DNA of 64,000 bases from Adiantum capillus-veneris (lineage: Eukaryota > Streptophyta > Polypodiopsida > Polypodiales > Pteridaceae). The notes under the pieces are model-generated. The model did no database searches. It had not been told where the DNA came from and worked only from the letters and a program-made list of their open reading frames with translations. The stretch is from positions 150,348,428 through 150,412,427 of the forward strand of contig CM043949.1 in assembly GCA_014529385.2 (NCBI GenBank), in the 5' to 3' direction. A program made the position numbers and the translations under genes. This document shows, piece by piece, positions 45,844 through 55,199 of the stretch (position 1 is its first letter; each line of letters starts with the position of its first letter).

Positions 45844-46426
45844 ATGCCTCTTGACGACGTGACCAATGTCCCAGCAAGCTCTTCACGCGGTAGGTCTCCA
45901 GGGCTTTTCCTACGCCTACCTCAAGAGTATGTTCCGACAAAGAAAACATGCTTGGGTACATTACCTTCAGCCAACGAACGCCGCGCTCAAGGGGAGAATA
46001 ATGTGGATCTCTGGACAGACGGATGCTTGTATCCAAAGGATCCTTCTCTCAATGTTCATCCGTCTTTTACAAACATTCCATCACTGTTGCAATACGTTGG
46101 AAATGGAGAGCAAGGTTTGTTGGGCTACTGCAAGAGACTCAACAAACACGAGATTGTGCGGTCCGAGATCTACTTTCATCATTGGGGGTTGCTCAATGGG
46201 AGTTTCCACAATCTTCAAGAGCAGATGCAAACAGCTACTAGTGCGCTTGAGGAGGCAAAGAGCACCATCACAACCAAGGAAAATGTAATTAAAAAGATTG
46301 AGGATACTCTTTCACACATGAAGAGTACTGCCATGGGAGGTAGGGTGAGGAAACAAGAGTTGTCCGAAATTCAGACTCTTGCACCACGTGGAGGTGCAAG
46401 AAAACGAAGGGTGACAGCTATAAGGT
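45844..46426 (+). CDS. Unrecognised protein with C-terminal coiled coil
   Basis: Uninterrupted plus-strand frame from ATG 45844 (CCTACAATGC) to a donor-like AAG|GTAACA at 46426. Residues about 1-60 are polar and Ser/Arg-rich. About 60-110 contain VDLWTDGCLYPKDPSLNVHP and LLQYVGNGEQGLLGYC. About 118-165 form a likely coiled coil (NLQEQMQTATSALEEAKS, then IKKIEDTLSHMKS). The end is basic (GGARKRRVTAIR). It sits between the ORF1-like relic and the next gene on the same strand and probably splices into the block starting at 46492. It has no stop, unlike all its neighbours. I do not recognise a family; it may be a transposon accessory or DNA-binding protein. Confidence 0.45.
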
Positions 46427-46491
46427 AACATGTTCTGTCCCTCATGTTGTTTAAGTCTAATACCGCTCATCATTGTTGTTTTGGGCAATAG

Positions 46492-48635
46492 GAACTTCGT
46501 CCAAGAAACGTGCGGCGGCGAGAATGCGTCAGCTAGGGCTACTTACTTCGTTCTTGTTTCAACAAAGAGGATTTTATTGGGATGCTTGATGCTCCAGAGG
46601 CAAAACACTTGAAAGACGCAATCACTAAGAGAGTTCTTAGTGATTTTTCTAATATTGTCACTGATCTAGATGTTCAGGATATTTGTGATGCTGTTGGGAT
46701 TAGTACGAAGGGCTATCAAGCAATACATCAAGTGTTAAAAGATGCATTAATAAGTCAAGGAGTCACGGAAAACCTATTCCCACTTCCTCACAGAGTGGCG
46801 ATTGCCAAGAAGGTGTCAAATGAAGATGTTGTTCACCGATTAGGGGACTACTTGTATATTGAAGACACGATGCCTCTTCAGCCGCTCCGTAGAAAATCAC
46901 AAGGAAGGAAGGGCCGCGGGAAGGGAAGCGGTGCTGTTTCTAATAGTGTGTTGCGGACCGAAGGGTTTTTTTACACCAAATTCAACAATATCTTTGTGGA
47001 CTTGATAACATGCATTATGAGGCTTTATATTGTTGGCAGTTCTTGAAGGCAAGCTTGTGTTCGTGCTGAAGTTGGATGAGTTTGTAATTGTTAAAGGGAG
47101 AAAGTTGGAGAGAATGAGCATCACGCTTATGAATGAAGCCCTAGCTTATGCCAAGCAATCTTGTAGTTCGAGTGAAGCGACAAAGCCCTCTTTTAGTGTG
47201 CAATCAGAGAAGGATATATGGTGGCTTGGTGCAATTGAAATTCCGAAAGAGACACATGAAGTCCTTGCATGGATTTTCAGTAGAATCCCATGGGTCACAG
47301 AGGTCATTAAAGCTCAAATAAATGGTGAGAAGCTCATGGTTCCAAGACGTGGGGAGTTTGATATTGAATGGCATTTAGGTGGTGATCTAAAGACCATAAA
47401 GTGCATGCCTGGATGCAAACAAGGTGCAAATTCTTTACTTCCCTGTCCATTCTGTACGAAAGGGCACAAGACTAATCGAGCAACTCAAGTGGAAGGTCAG
47501 GACGAAGATAATGATGAACATATAAATAGGGAGTGGCAAACTTCGGTTCTTTCATGTGATATGCTGCAGGTGCCCAATAGGGATAGCAAAGATCCTGGGT
47601 GGAACCCCATAATTCCCTTCTCCCTCAACAATGTTCACTTTTCTACATTGCATGTGTTTATGCGAATATTTGATAGGATCCTAAAGCATCACATTGATTA
47701 TGATTTCACAATGAAGCCCTTTCAATGGTCAAAAGACTCCTTGCAGGGGGTGGAGACGCTCCTTAATGAGATTGGATGTCACCGATCAAGGGTGAACATT
47801 GTAGCAGAGACTTGTAGGGAGAAGACATATGAGGTGGCATAGAAGGTTTTCATGAATGGAGCCAAGGCACGTCGATTTTTCAAGAAGATGTCAAAGTCTC
47901 CAATGCAGGTATCCAAGGCAAGTGTCGATCTAGCAAGTGAGAAGCGGTGGGACTTGTGGAAAGATTTGTGTTCATGCACGACGGACAAAGATCCCAATGT
48001 GGAGGTTTCTAACCAACGCAAGCTAGTATGGTCATCCTTTCAAAAGGTTGTGCAATTGATGAATCTTTCAAACACCACCGTTAAGCAGCGACAGGAGTTC
48101 AAGAAGATGCTTTATGAATTCACAAAGGCCGCTAAGGACGGATGGTCTGAAAGCAAGATTACACACTACATGGTTTGTTTTAACGGACTTAATACATATG
48201 CAATGTTTGAAAATGCAACTTTTCTATTGGCTTATCTCCTTTTTGGTTGTTTTAGCACATTCTCTATGCGCATGGTGCATACTTCATGGACCGCTATGGT
48301 TCGCTTGATATATGGAGTACACAAGGCATGGAGAAGTCCCACTATCGAGAAAAAGGAGTCTACTTCAAGAATACTCGGCATGGTGGTGGTATTTCACACT
48401 CCAACTACCTCCAAGAGATGTTTAACTAGTTTTTTAGGCACACCTTTGGGAGAACTCGTACTATTGAGAAAGCAAGAGAGTCGATGTTAGCAAATCAGTT
48501 ACGCAACGCCTCTCGTACTGCAGCATCTGAGAAGTGGAAACACTCGCGAGCGTCCCTGGGCCATGAAGCTTGGCGTGCAACTAAGTATCGAAAAGGCAGC
48601 ATTTGGGCGTCGCGTCTGTCGTCCCCATGCTCCAG
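46492..48635 (+). pseudogene. Multi-exon transposon-associated protein of uncertain family, with a zinc motif
   Basis: Plus-strand blocks. 46537-47000: KHLKDAITKRVLSDFSNIV and DICDAVGISTKGYQAIHQVL, helical, DNA-binding-like. 47050-48172: LVFVLKLDEFVIVKGRKLER, WHLGGDLKTIKCMPGC, KQGANSLLPCPFCTKGHKTN (C-x2-C-x3-H zinc motif), NNVHFSTLHVFMRIFDRIL. An intron follows (48173-48255, ATG|GTTTGT...TTTTAG). 48256-48635: YAHGAYFMDRYGSLDIWSTQ, GMEKSHYREKGVYFKNTRHG, MLANQLRNASRTAASEK. In-frame TAGs stand at 47840 and 48427, plus a frame change near 47040. The layout recalls scattered, poorly described transposon-linked proteins seen in plants and invertebrates (GDLK, NVHxxxLH, QGMEK motifs). That resemblance is from memory. 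Confidence 0.55.
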
Positions 48636-48719
48636 GTTAAGTTGTTAAATTCAATTGGTTTATTTGAGTTTCACTCAATTGGCCGCATAGTGTGAAAGGG
48701 CCCAAATCTTTAAAAAACC

Positions 48720-48727
48720 TATTTAAA
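48720..48727 (+). promoter_or_regulatory. TATA-like box of the H3-like gene
   Basis: TATTTAAA lies 45 bp before the ATG at 48772. The spacing allows a very short leader. The start codon context CTACCATGG matches the strong plant/Kozak consensus. Suggestive only. Confidence 0.3.
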
Positions 48728-48771
48728 GGTTGAAGGCGCTCATTTTGTCATTTTCCCTGCTAGGTGCTACC

Positions 48772-49570
48772 ATGGCAAGAACAAAACAAACGGCTAGGAT
48801 TGCATATCCAGAGGGGCCAGATGGCCAACGACTCAAAGGTACAGCAACAGAAGCTGGAACTTCACAAGCTCAAGGTGAAGTTCACACAGAATAAGCTGGA
48901 GCTTCAAATCAGCATGGCCAGTCCTCTACAGCTGCAAAAGAGAGTAGGAAGCATCGCCTTGTTGTCTATTCATCGGACTCCAACGATTCTGATGGCAACA
49001 GGGAGGATGAGAGCGACCAAGGCAAAGAAACAAACAGCCAAAAGCAACCGTCAGAAGGCTCCGAAGAGACGCAAATGGATGAAGATGCCCCATGGGTTGG
49101 CGTCCAAATACAAACTTATAATCAGGCTCACATGTCTATTGGGGGTAAGACACTTCCTAAAGAGAGTGGACCAACACCATCACATCCGCTCAATAGTGAA
49201 GAGCACAAATCAGATGGAGAGTGGGTGGAATCAGATTATGAGGTGTTGGAAGTGCCTGTGCAGAAAAAAAAGACAAAGAGCATTGTCTACAAGAAGAGGA
49301 AGCAAGCTGCTCCAACTCGTGTCAAAAATGCACCTCCACGTCGACCTCAGAAGGTACGAAAGTGCAGCCGTGCTTTTGCGGAGATTCAACACTATCAAAA
49401 GAGCACCGAGCTCTTGATTCAGAGGGCCCCTTTTGCAAGGCTATGCAGGGAGGTTTTGCAATTGTACAACACTCGGCGCCGTGGCCATAGAGGCAGTCCA
49501 AGAGGCAGCAGAGCAATATTTAACTAGCATATTCGAGGATTCTAACCTCTGTGCCATCCATGCAAAGCGT
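48772..49570 (+). pseudogene. Histone H3-like gene with a long tail, 5' part (split by a retrotransposon)
   Basis: Starts ATG GCA AGA ACA..., giving M-ARTKQTAR, identical to H3 residues 1-8, then Ile instead of Lys9. A polar tail follows, with acid-rich (SSDSNDSDGNREDESDQGKE) and basic (KRKQAAPTRVKNAPPRRPQK) parts. The H3 fold begins at residue 204 with [20 protein letters not shown] and [10 protein letters not shown] (H3 residues 50-79, alphaN and alpha1). After LYN about 17 nt are missing relative to H3, shifting the frame. In the new frame, [20 protein letters not shown] and [11 protein letters not shown] (alpha2) follow, up to Arg116. The tail has an in-frame TAA at 48892-48894. Core sequence is closer to ordinary H3 than to CenH3. 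The gene continues at 59624. Confidence 0.85.
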
Positions 49571-51589
49571 TGTCGAGAAATTTGCGGCCTTGCCAGGAAA
49601 GCACCGGGCTTATGGCTGTGAGAGTTTGTGAGAGAACTCGACAAAAACTATATGAAGGAGTTAAACCATAGATGCCATGAAGACTAGGGTTTGGAAAGAA
49701 GTACAATCAAAGAAGCCCACCCATTCTCTCTTGCACTCACACGCACAAAGAAAGAACACAAAAGAAAATGTCAAAATAACACAAAGATGAAAACATCAAG
49801 GCTATGGTCATATCGTATCATGGGTAATATGAAAGGGTTAACAGATGAGTTAATGGAATTCAATCTTGGCTGGCCAAATAGGCTACGAATTGTTCTTTGG
49901 AATTGTAGTTTTGTGCTTATCATAATATATATATTTTGTCTAGTGATTGGGATTAATTGTGTGTACAAATCCTCTTGGTTCATAGCAAGATAACTACGCT
50001 TACGTCAAAAGAAAAGTTATAGTCTATGAGAGGTAGTATGATGGGATCCGGTGATAGAAGTATTTCATTGAGCCTTTCTGGGCCAAAGAAAAGAGAAACA
50101 CTATACGTTGTTGAAAGTGTATTTTATGGCTAATCCATACGTTAATTCTAATAGATCGTACAGAGTGAAAGCGATAGAAATTATCATCATGTGGGTTATT
50201 CATCTAGGATAGTATGTGAGAAATGTAGATATGAGAGAAGAGAAGAGATGAGAAGTTTCCCTCCCAAGCCCTATTCTTGCCCGAGGCAATAAGGATACTG
50301 CGGGGAGAGATGTACCTGTAGCAAGGAGAACCTAAAATTTGTAGAGAGGATGAATTACTAAGAGTGAAAGAGATAGATTTGGTTAAAGAGATGAGATTAG
50401 ATATATATATATATATTGGATTAGAGATGAAAAAGAAAACAACAAGAAATCAAGAAAACATCAATGTAGAACACATCTTACTTGACAAACCCTTCGACAC
50501 CATTATTGATGGAGAGAGAAGAAGAGTGGAGAATTCCACTTTGATTGATACACCAAGTGTAAGACCTTCTTTGATTAGAGTTGATCTTCCAAGGTTAGCT
50601 TGTTGCAAGAATGGCTAGTCTTCTTCTAGGAAAAAAGTGTAGGCTTGGGCTTATGTTAATGGCTAAGTACAATTAGGCGTTACTACTCACTCCCTCATGA
50701 ATTCCTCTCATCAATGGCTTGAATGCTTGAGTTCCTTCCAAGGAAGAAGAGGTCCCCTTTTATAGGTGAAGGGAAACCCCAAGGGTTTACACAAGAAGAG
50801 AGGAGCCAGTGTGAACAGGAATTGGAAAAGTTGGAAATGAGCTGTCCCTGCATGATGTGGGCAGACTGGGGTCCAGTATTTTGATCATATCTCCTCAACC
50901 GTGGCTCCAAATAAAAAAGTAAAAATATGGGCAAAAACTTCAGCTCATTAGCTACGATTTTTATTCTAAAATTGTTTTCCAATTTGGATTGGAACCTTGT
51001 GTAAAAAATTCATCAAAATAGGGTCCATTTATGGCAACAAAAGTCTTCATGTGGTCTCCTTAGCCTAGACTTTCATTTAATTCCAAAGGACACCTCATGC
51101 CATATGAAAGCATGACATTGCTCCTTGACAAAGTTTTGTAATCATGCTTGCAATAATGCATTAAAATAAGTGTATCTTTGAAATCATGCCACCTAGTGTC
51201 CCACTAGGATTTGATTCTCTCCTAGTAGCTATTTAAAAAGAAATATAAGAAAAATTTAAAAAATACATAGAATATATATATATTAGAGTTTACCCTAGAT
51301 ATAGGATCTAGCTAGGGTGTGAGATGATAATGAAATAGTAGAAATACAGAATCAATGCTTTTTGCCCCAAGTTGAAGAGGCGGAGCTATTGATGCTTTTC
51401 CCATAGTATTTTCTAATGGTAAAGTAAGGATATGTTACGCTTGAGAAAAATAATAGGATGAGATAGAAGGCTTATTATTATACTTAAATATGCATATGTA
51501 CACTATAGGAAATATAATTATGTATCTAAAAAAATACAAGATAGATCTTGTAGCATGCGTTCCCACTATGTATGTGTCACAGCACGACA
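49571..51589 (-). repeat. 3' LTR of the intact retrotransposon
   Basis: Plus-strand ends TGTCGAGAAA and CAGCACGACA, 2019 bp. It includes an (AT)n run at 50402-50417 (9-10 repeats). It contains a 100-codon frame (49691-49993) that is also present in the other LTR, but this is LTR sequence and not considered a gene. Confidence 0.95.
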
Positions 51590-51605
51590 TCCACCCCCTC
51601 TAAAC
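51590..51605 (-). other. Polypurine tract of the intact retrotransposon
   Basis: The plus strand reads TCCACCCCCTCTAAAC, directly next to the LTR end. Identical in elements 2 and 3. Confidence 0.85.
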
Positions 51606-51647
51606 CTGCACATCCTCCTCTATGTGCCACATTGTCTCTTTGTAAGA

Positions 51648-53987
51648 TTAGACCTCTTGTACATCTTCCTTGTCTTCTTCTTCAGTGGATGATTCCAGAG
51701 CTTCATGTTCACTTTGATCTTCACCTGTGTTTTTCTCTTCTTCCTCATCAATATCTTCTAGATCATTATCTCCTCTTCTCTTAAACATTTTAATCATTTT
51801 TCCTACAATGGGAATCTTTACTTCTGTACCATCTAGTTCAGACAAACTGTAAGTAGCATTTTCATGCACATGCTTTACAACATACGGTCCAAACCATCTT
51901 TTTGAGAACTTACGCATGACTGTGTGCTGGTTATCAAGGCTACTATCATACACTAAAACCCAGTCACCTTTGTCAATTGCTTTGCTCCTGAGTCGATGTC
52001 TCTTATCAAAATAGTCCTTGTTTTTCAACCTTGCATTTTTGATTCGTTCTTTTGCAGCTTCAATGTCTCCAGGTCTTCTCTCTAGCTGCCTTATACGCAA
52101 TGGAAGGAGATCTTCCCTACTAAGCCCCTCTTGCCAAGGTAGTACATTCCATGTGGGAATTGTATCCTCAATCGGCATCACTGGCTTTTGACCATACATT
52201 AGCTCTGTAGGCATGTAGCCAGTTACTGAGCTATGTGTTGTACGATCAACCCATAAAGCATATGGTAACAATTTTGGCCACTCACCAACTCTTCCTTCGC
52301 AAGCCTTGGCCAAAGCTTTGATGATAGGAGGATGCCCTCTTTCACTCTTTCCATTGCCTTCAGGGTTGTAAGCTGTAGTAAGAGAAATCTTGATCCCTAA
52401 TCTAGAAAAGAAGTCCCTTGCTTCTTCGGCATCCAGTTCACCTCGATCTGTAGTGATTTTTCCCACACAACCATAATGGCAAATCACCTCATCAAGAAGG
52501 AATTTGCACACAGCTTCTGTGGTCTTAGCTCTTATTGCTCTTCCTTCAACCTGGTTAGTTAGGTCCTCTCGTGCAAGAACCAAGTATCTCACCTGCTAGA
52601 GTCCTAAAGGCATCGGGACTAGATCCACAACCCATTTATAGTGCATGGCTAGTGGATATGTAGGGTGCAATCCATCACGATGTCGAACATTTGAATACAT
52701 TTGACAAGTTACACATGACTCTACAAACTGAGATACATCTTTATACATACCCTTCCACCAGTATTTTTCTTTCAACTTGGAGAAGGTTGCCCACACACCC
52801 CTGTGTCCAGTCCATAGACTCTCATGAAACTCTTGCATGAGCTTTACTTGAGTCTCTTTTTTACATATAACCCGTTGTGGTGTAGCACCCTTTTGTTTAG
52901 GATGCTTCCACAAGTAATCATCCCTTAAAAATTACCCATATGCTTTCCTGCGTATCCTCTTGAATTCTTGTTCAGACCAATCATCCCGTTTTGTTAGAGT
53001 ACTCAAGTACCTTCCAATAGAAAGCCAATCACCTTCATAAAGATCTTTCAAGAACAATTCAAGTGAATTAGTCATGCAGACATTGTTACCTTTGACATGA
53101 GAGATAGAATAGAATTTTGTGCCTACATCATCTCCCTCATCAATCATTTGTGACTCATCTTCATACCTTGCCCTTGATAGCATATCTTCCACTGTATTGT
53201 CTTTACCTGCAATGTGCTTAAACTCGGGATTTAAGGACTTAATGTAGGCAATCCACCGCAACATAGCAATGTCTGGTGTTGAGCAGCTTGTAATCATCCC
53301 AAGAAGTGGTAGACAATCTCTTTCTACAACCACACAGGCACCAATTAGGTACTCTTTCCCACTTTTCAAGGCTGTAACCATACCCCATAACTCTCTCTTT
53401 ATCTGTGGATAGTTTCTTTGGCGAGCACTTAGTACCTTTGCTCCAAATCTTACCACATACCTGTGTCCTTCTTTGTCATCTTGCCCTATTGCCCATCCAA
53501 TCCCTGTAGGACTGGTATCTACTGTCACAATCACTGGCCTTTGACACTCATAGTCTACCTTTCTCAAAGTCGTTGCTGACTGGAGTAACTCCTTTAGCTT
53601 TTTCATGGATCTTACATGTGCTTCTATCCATTTAAAGTTTTGATTCTTTCTAAGCAGCTGATAAAGAGGATCAGCTATATGTGCATAATGTGGAATCCAA
53701 ATAACATAGAAGACACATGCTCCCAGAAACCTTCTAACCTCTGTGATGCTAGTGCATGTTTCTTTCATTCTTTGGATGGCATCTACCTTTGATGGACAAG
53801 GTTTCCTACCATATGGCCCGCACATGTGCCCCACAATGAGCACTTCTTTGACACCAAAAATAGACTTTTTTCCTGACAATGTAAGATTCACTTCTTCCAA
53901 CCTAGACAAAATTTTATCACAATCATTTATGTGATTTACCACAAACCTGCAACATCCCTTGAGATCCAAAGCTTCATCTTTGTCACT
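51648..53987 (-). pseudogene. RNase H and integrase part of pol (two in-frame stops)
   Basis: Continues the RT frame after TAA at 53988-53990. RNase H: VIVTVDTSPTGIGWAIGQDD, IKRELWGMVTALKSGKEYL and KHIAGKDNTVEDMLSRARY. TAA at 52932-52934 follows RRKAYG. Integrase: zinc-binding H...H, C-x2-C (TGHRGVWATF ... ESCVTCQMYSN), catalytic Asp in YKWVVDLVPM, TAG at 52596-52598 (Trp in element 2), second Asp in TTDRGELDAEEARDFF and Glu in NGKSERGHPPIIKAL. The C-terminus has KRWFGPYVVKHVHENATYSL (GPY/F) and an acidic tail. No chromodomain. These proteins would remove RNA and insert the DNA copy. Confidence 0.9.
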
Positions 53988-55199
53988 TTATTCACATCCT
54001 TTGATAGGAAAATCATCAATGAAAGGCATTATGATTTGAGGAATAAAGTCACGTAAGACCTTATTCATCCCATTCATCATATGTGCTACCGAGTTGGTTG
54101 CTCCCTGTGGCAAGGTACACATCCTTACCAAACCCAAAGGATTCCTCATGGTTGTCAAGTCTCTGCTTTCGATTGCAAGCTGAAATTGATCATACCCTGA
54201 GTAGAGATCCCCCATTGAGTAGATTGACCTCCCTGCAAACGCCTCTGCAAATTCATCCACAATTGGACCTGTACCTACATTTCTAATTGTCACCTTGTTC
54301 ACTGGTTGCATATCTTGGATGAAGCGTAGAGAACCATTCTTCTTTGGAACTGTGAACCACCTGTTTGAGTATGGAGCACAAGAAGGCTCCAAGATTCCCA
54401 TTTTGATTTTCTCATTCAGTAGCTCTACTAACTTTGGCAAATGAGCCTTTGGAACCGGAATAGGCCGCAAATTCCAAGGTACAGGAGGTATTGTGAAAAT
54501 TACCATAGGAGCTACAATATAAGGATCAACACATCCTATCTCATGTGGCTCAAATGCAAAAGCCTTACCATGCTTTGAAAGCATTTCTTTGAAGCACTTT
54601 GTCTCCTCCTGTGTTAGAAACTCCTCGCAACCAATCTGTAACTCTTGAAAAGACTCCTTTGTGAAGGTATGCCCGATCTTTTTAGGATTCCGCAAACTTG
54701 GTTGTAAAGAAGCCTGTTCAATCTTTTCCCTGTTGTTGGGTGGTAAGGGTGAAGCTACTGGTTTCACCTTCTTTGCTACACTCTTGTATTTAGTTTCAAC
54801 ATGGACTTCTGGACCAACTGTTTGGATTTCTTTAAAGGCTTCTATTACTTGATACATTTCCATAGAGCAAACTTTCACAACTTCATTTTCAAGATGCAAA
54901 CTAGACCTCATTATAGCATCAAGCTCACCCATAGTATCTACAAAAGAAACTTGCTCACACAAACCCAAAACATTTTCAGTACGCTTTAGCAACCCACTCT
55001 TTTTCATGCCTATTTGTACATTATGCACATATTGCCTCTCATATCTCTTCAAATCTTCAAGTTTTGTAAAACATACTGATCCATTCCTTGTTACCAAGGA
55101 GCTCATTGAGAAAGTTTCACCTATTGTTGGATCAGGCGAGACCCTTTTTCGTTCTATACCACTGCAATCCCGCTTTACAATGGTACTTGGCAAAAACCC
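53988..55199 (-). CDS. Reverse transcriptase frame of the intact element (entered by -1 frameshift)
   Basis: A 401-codon minus-strand frame without its own ATG at the start; the first in-frame codon after the overlap is TTG. It begins after the protease (IVKRDCSGIERKR), passes a linker (EDLKRYERQYVHNVQIG), and carries the RT domain: IVAPMVIFTIPPVPWNLRPI, KMGILEPSCAPYSNRWFTVP, KKNGSLRFIQDMQPVNKVT, DLYSGYDQFQLAI and LPQGATNSVAHMMNGM. The catalytic FIDD follows in MPFIDDFPIKGCE. It copies element RNA into DNA. It overlaps gag-protease by 19-25 nt in the -1 frame, and the frame relation is conserved in elements 2 and 3. The TAA that ends it is a later stop within pol, not the natural end. Confidence 0.9.
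   Translation of the reverse strand, partial: GFLPSTIVKRDCSGIERKRVSPDPTIGETFSMSSLVTRNGSVCFTKLEDLKRYERQYVHNVQIGMKKSGLLKRTENVLGLCEQVSFVDTMGELDAIMRSSLHLENEVVKVCSMEMYQVIEAFKEIQTVGPEVHVETKYKSVAKKVKPVASPLPPNNREKIEQASLQPSLRNPKKIGHTFTKESFQELQIGCEEFLTQEETKCFKEMLSKHGKAFAFEPHEIGCVDPYIVAPMVIFTIPPVPWNLRPIPVPKAHLPKLVELLNEKIKMGILEPSCAPYSNRWFTVPKKNGSLRFIQDMQPVNKVTIRNVGTGPIVDEFAEAFAGRSIYSMGDLYSGYDQFQLAIESRDLTTMRNPLGLVRMCTLPQGATNSVAHMMNGMNKVLRDFIPQIIMPFIDDFPIKGCE

Noticed and set aside
48764-49417. A 217-codon basic frame overlapping the H3-like tail
   Set aside because: It starts with GTG and is a +1 shadow. The overlapping frame starts with ATG in good context and leads into the H3 fold.
48772-49570. Centromeric histone CenH3
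   Set aside because: The start (ARTKQTAR) and the YQKSTELLI and CAIHAKRVTIMPKD segments follow ordinary H3. CenH3 hallmarks such as a longer loop 1 are not seen; the loop is shortened here by a frameshifting deletion. Not fully excluded.
49691-49993. A 100-codon frame present in both LTRs of the intact element (also 57724-58026)
   Set aside because: It is duplicated only because the LTRs are duplicated. It is followed by regulatory-type sequence and resembles no known LTR gene. I saw no codon-position bias among the few LTR differences.
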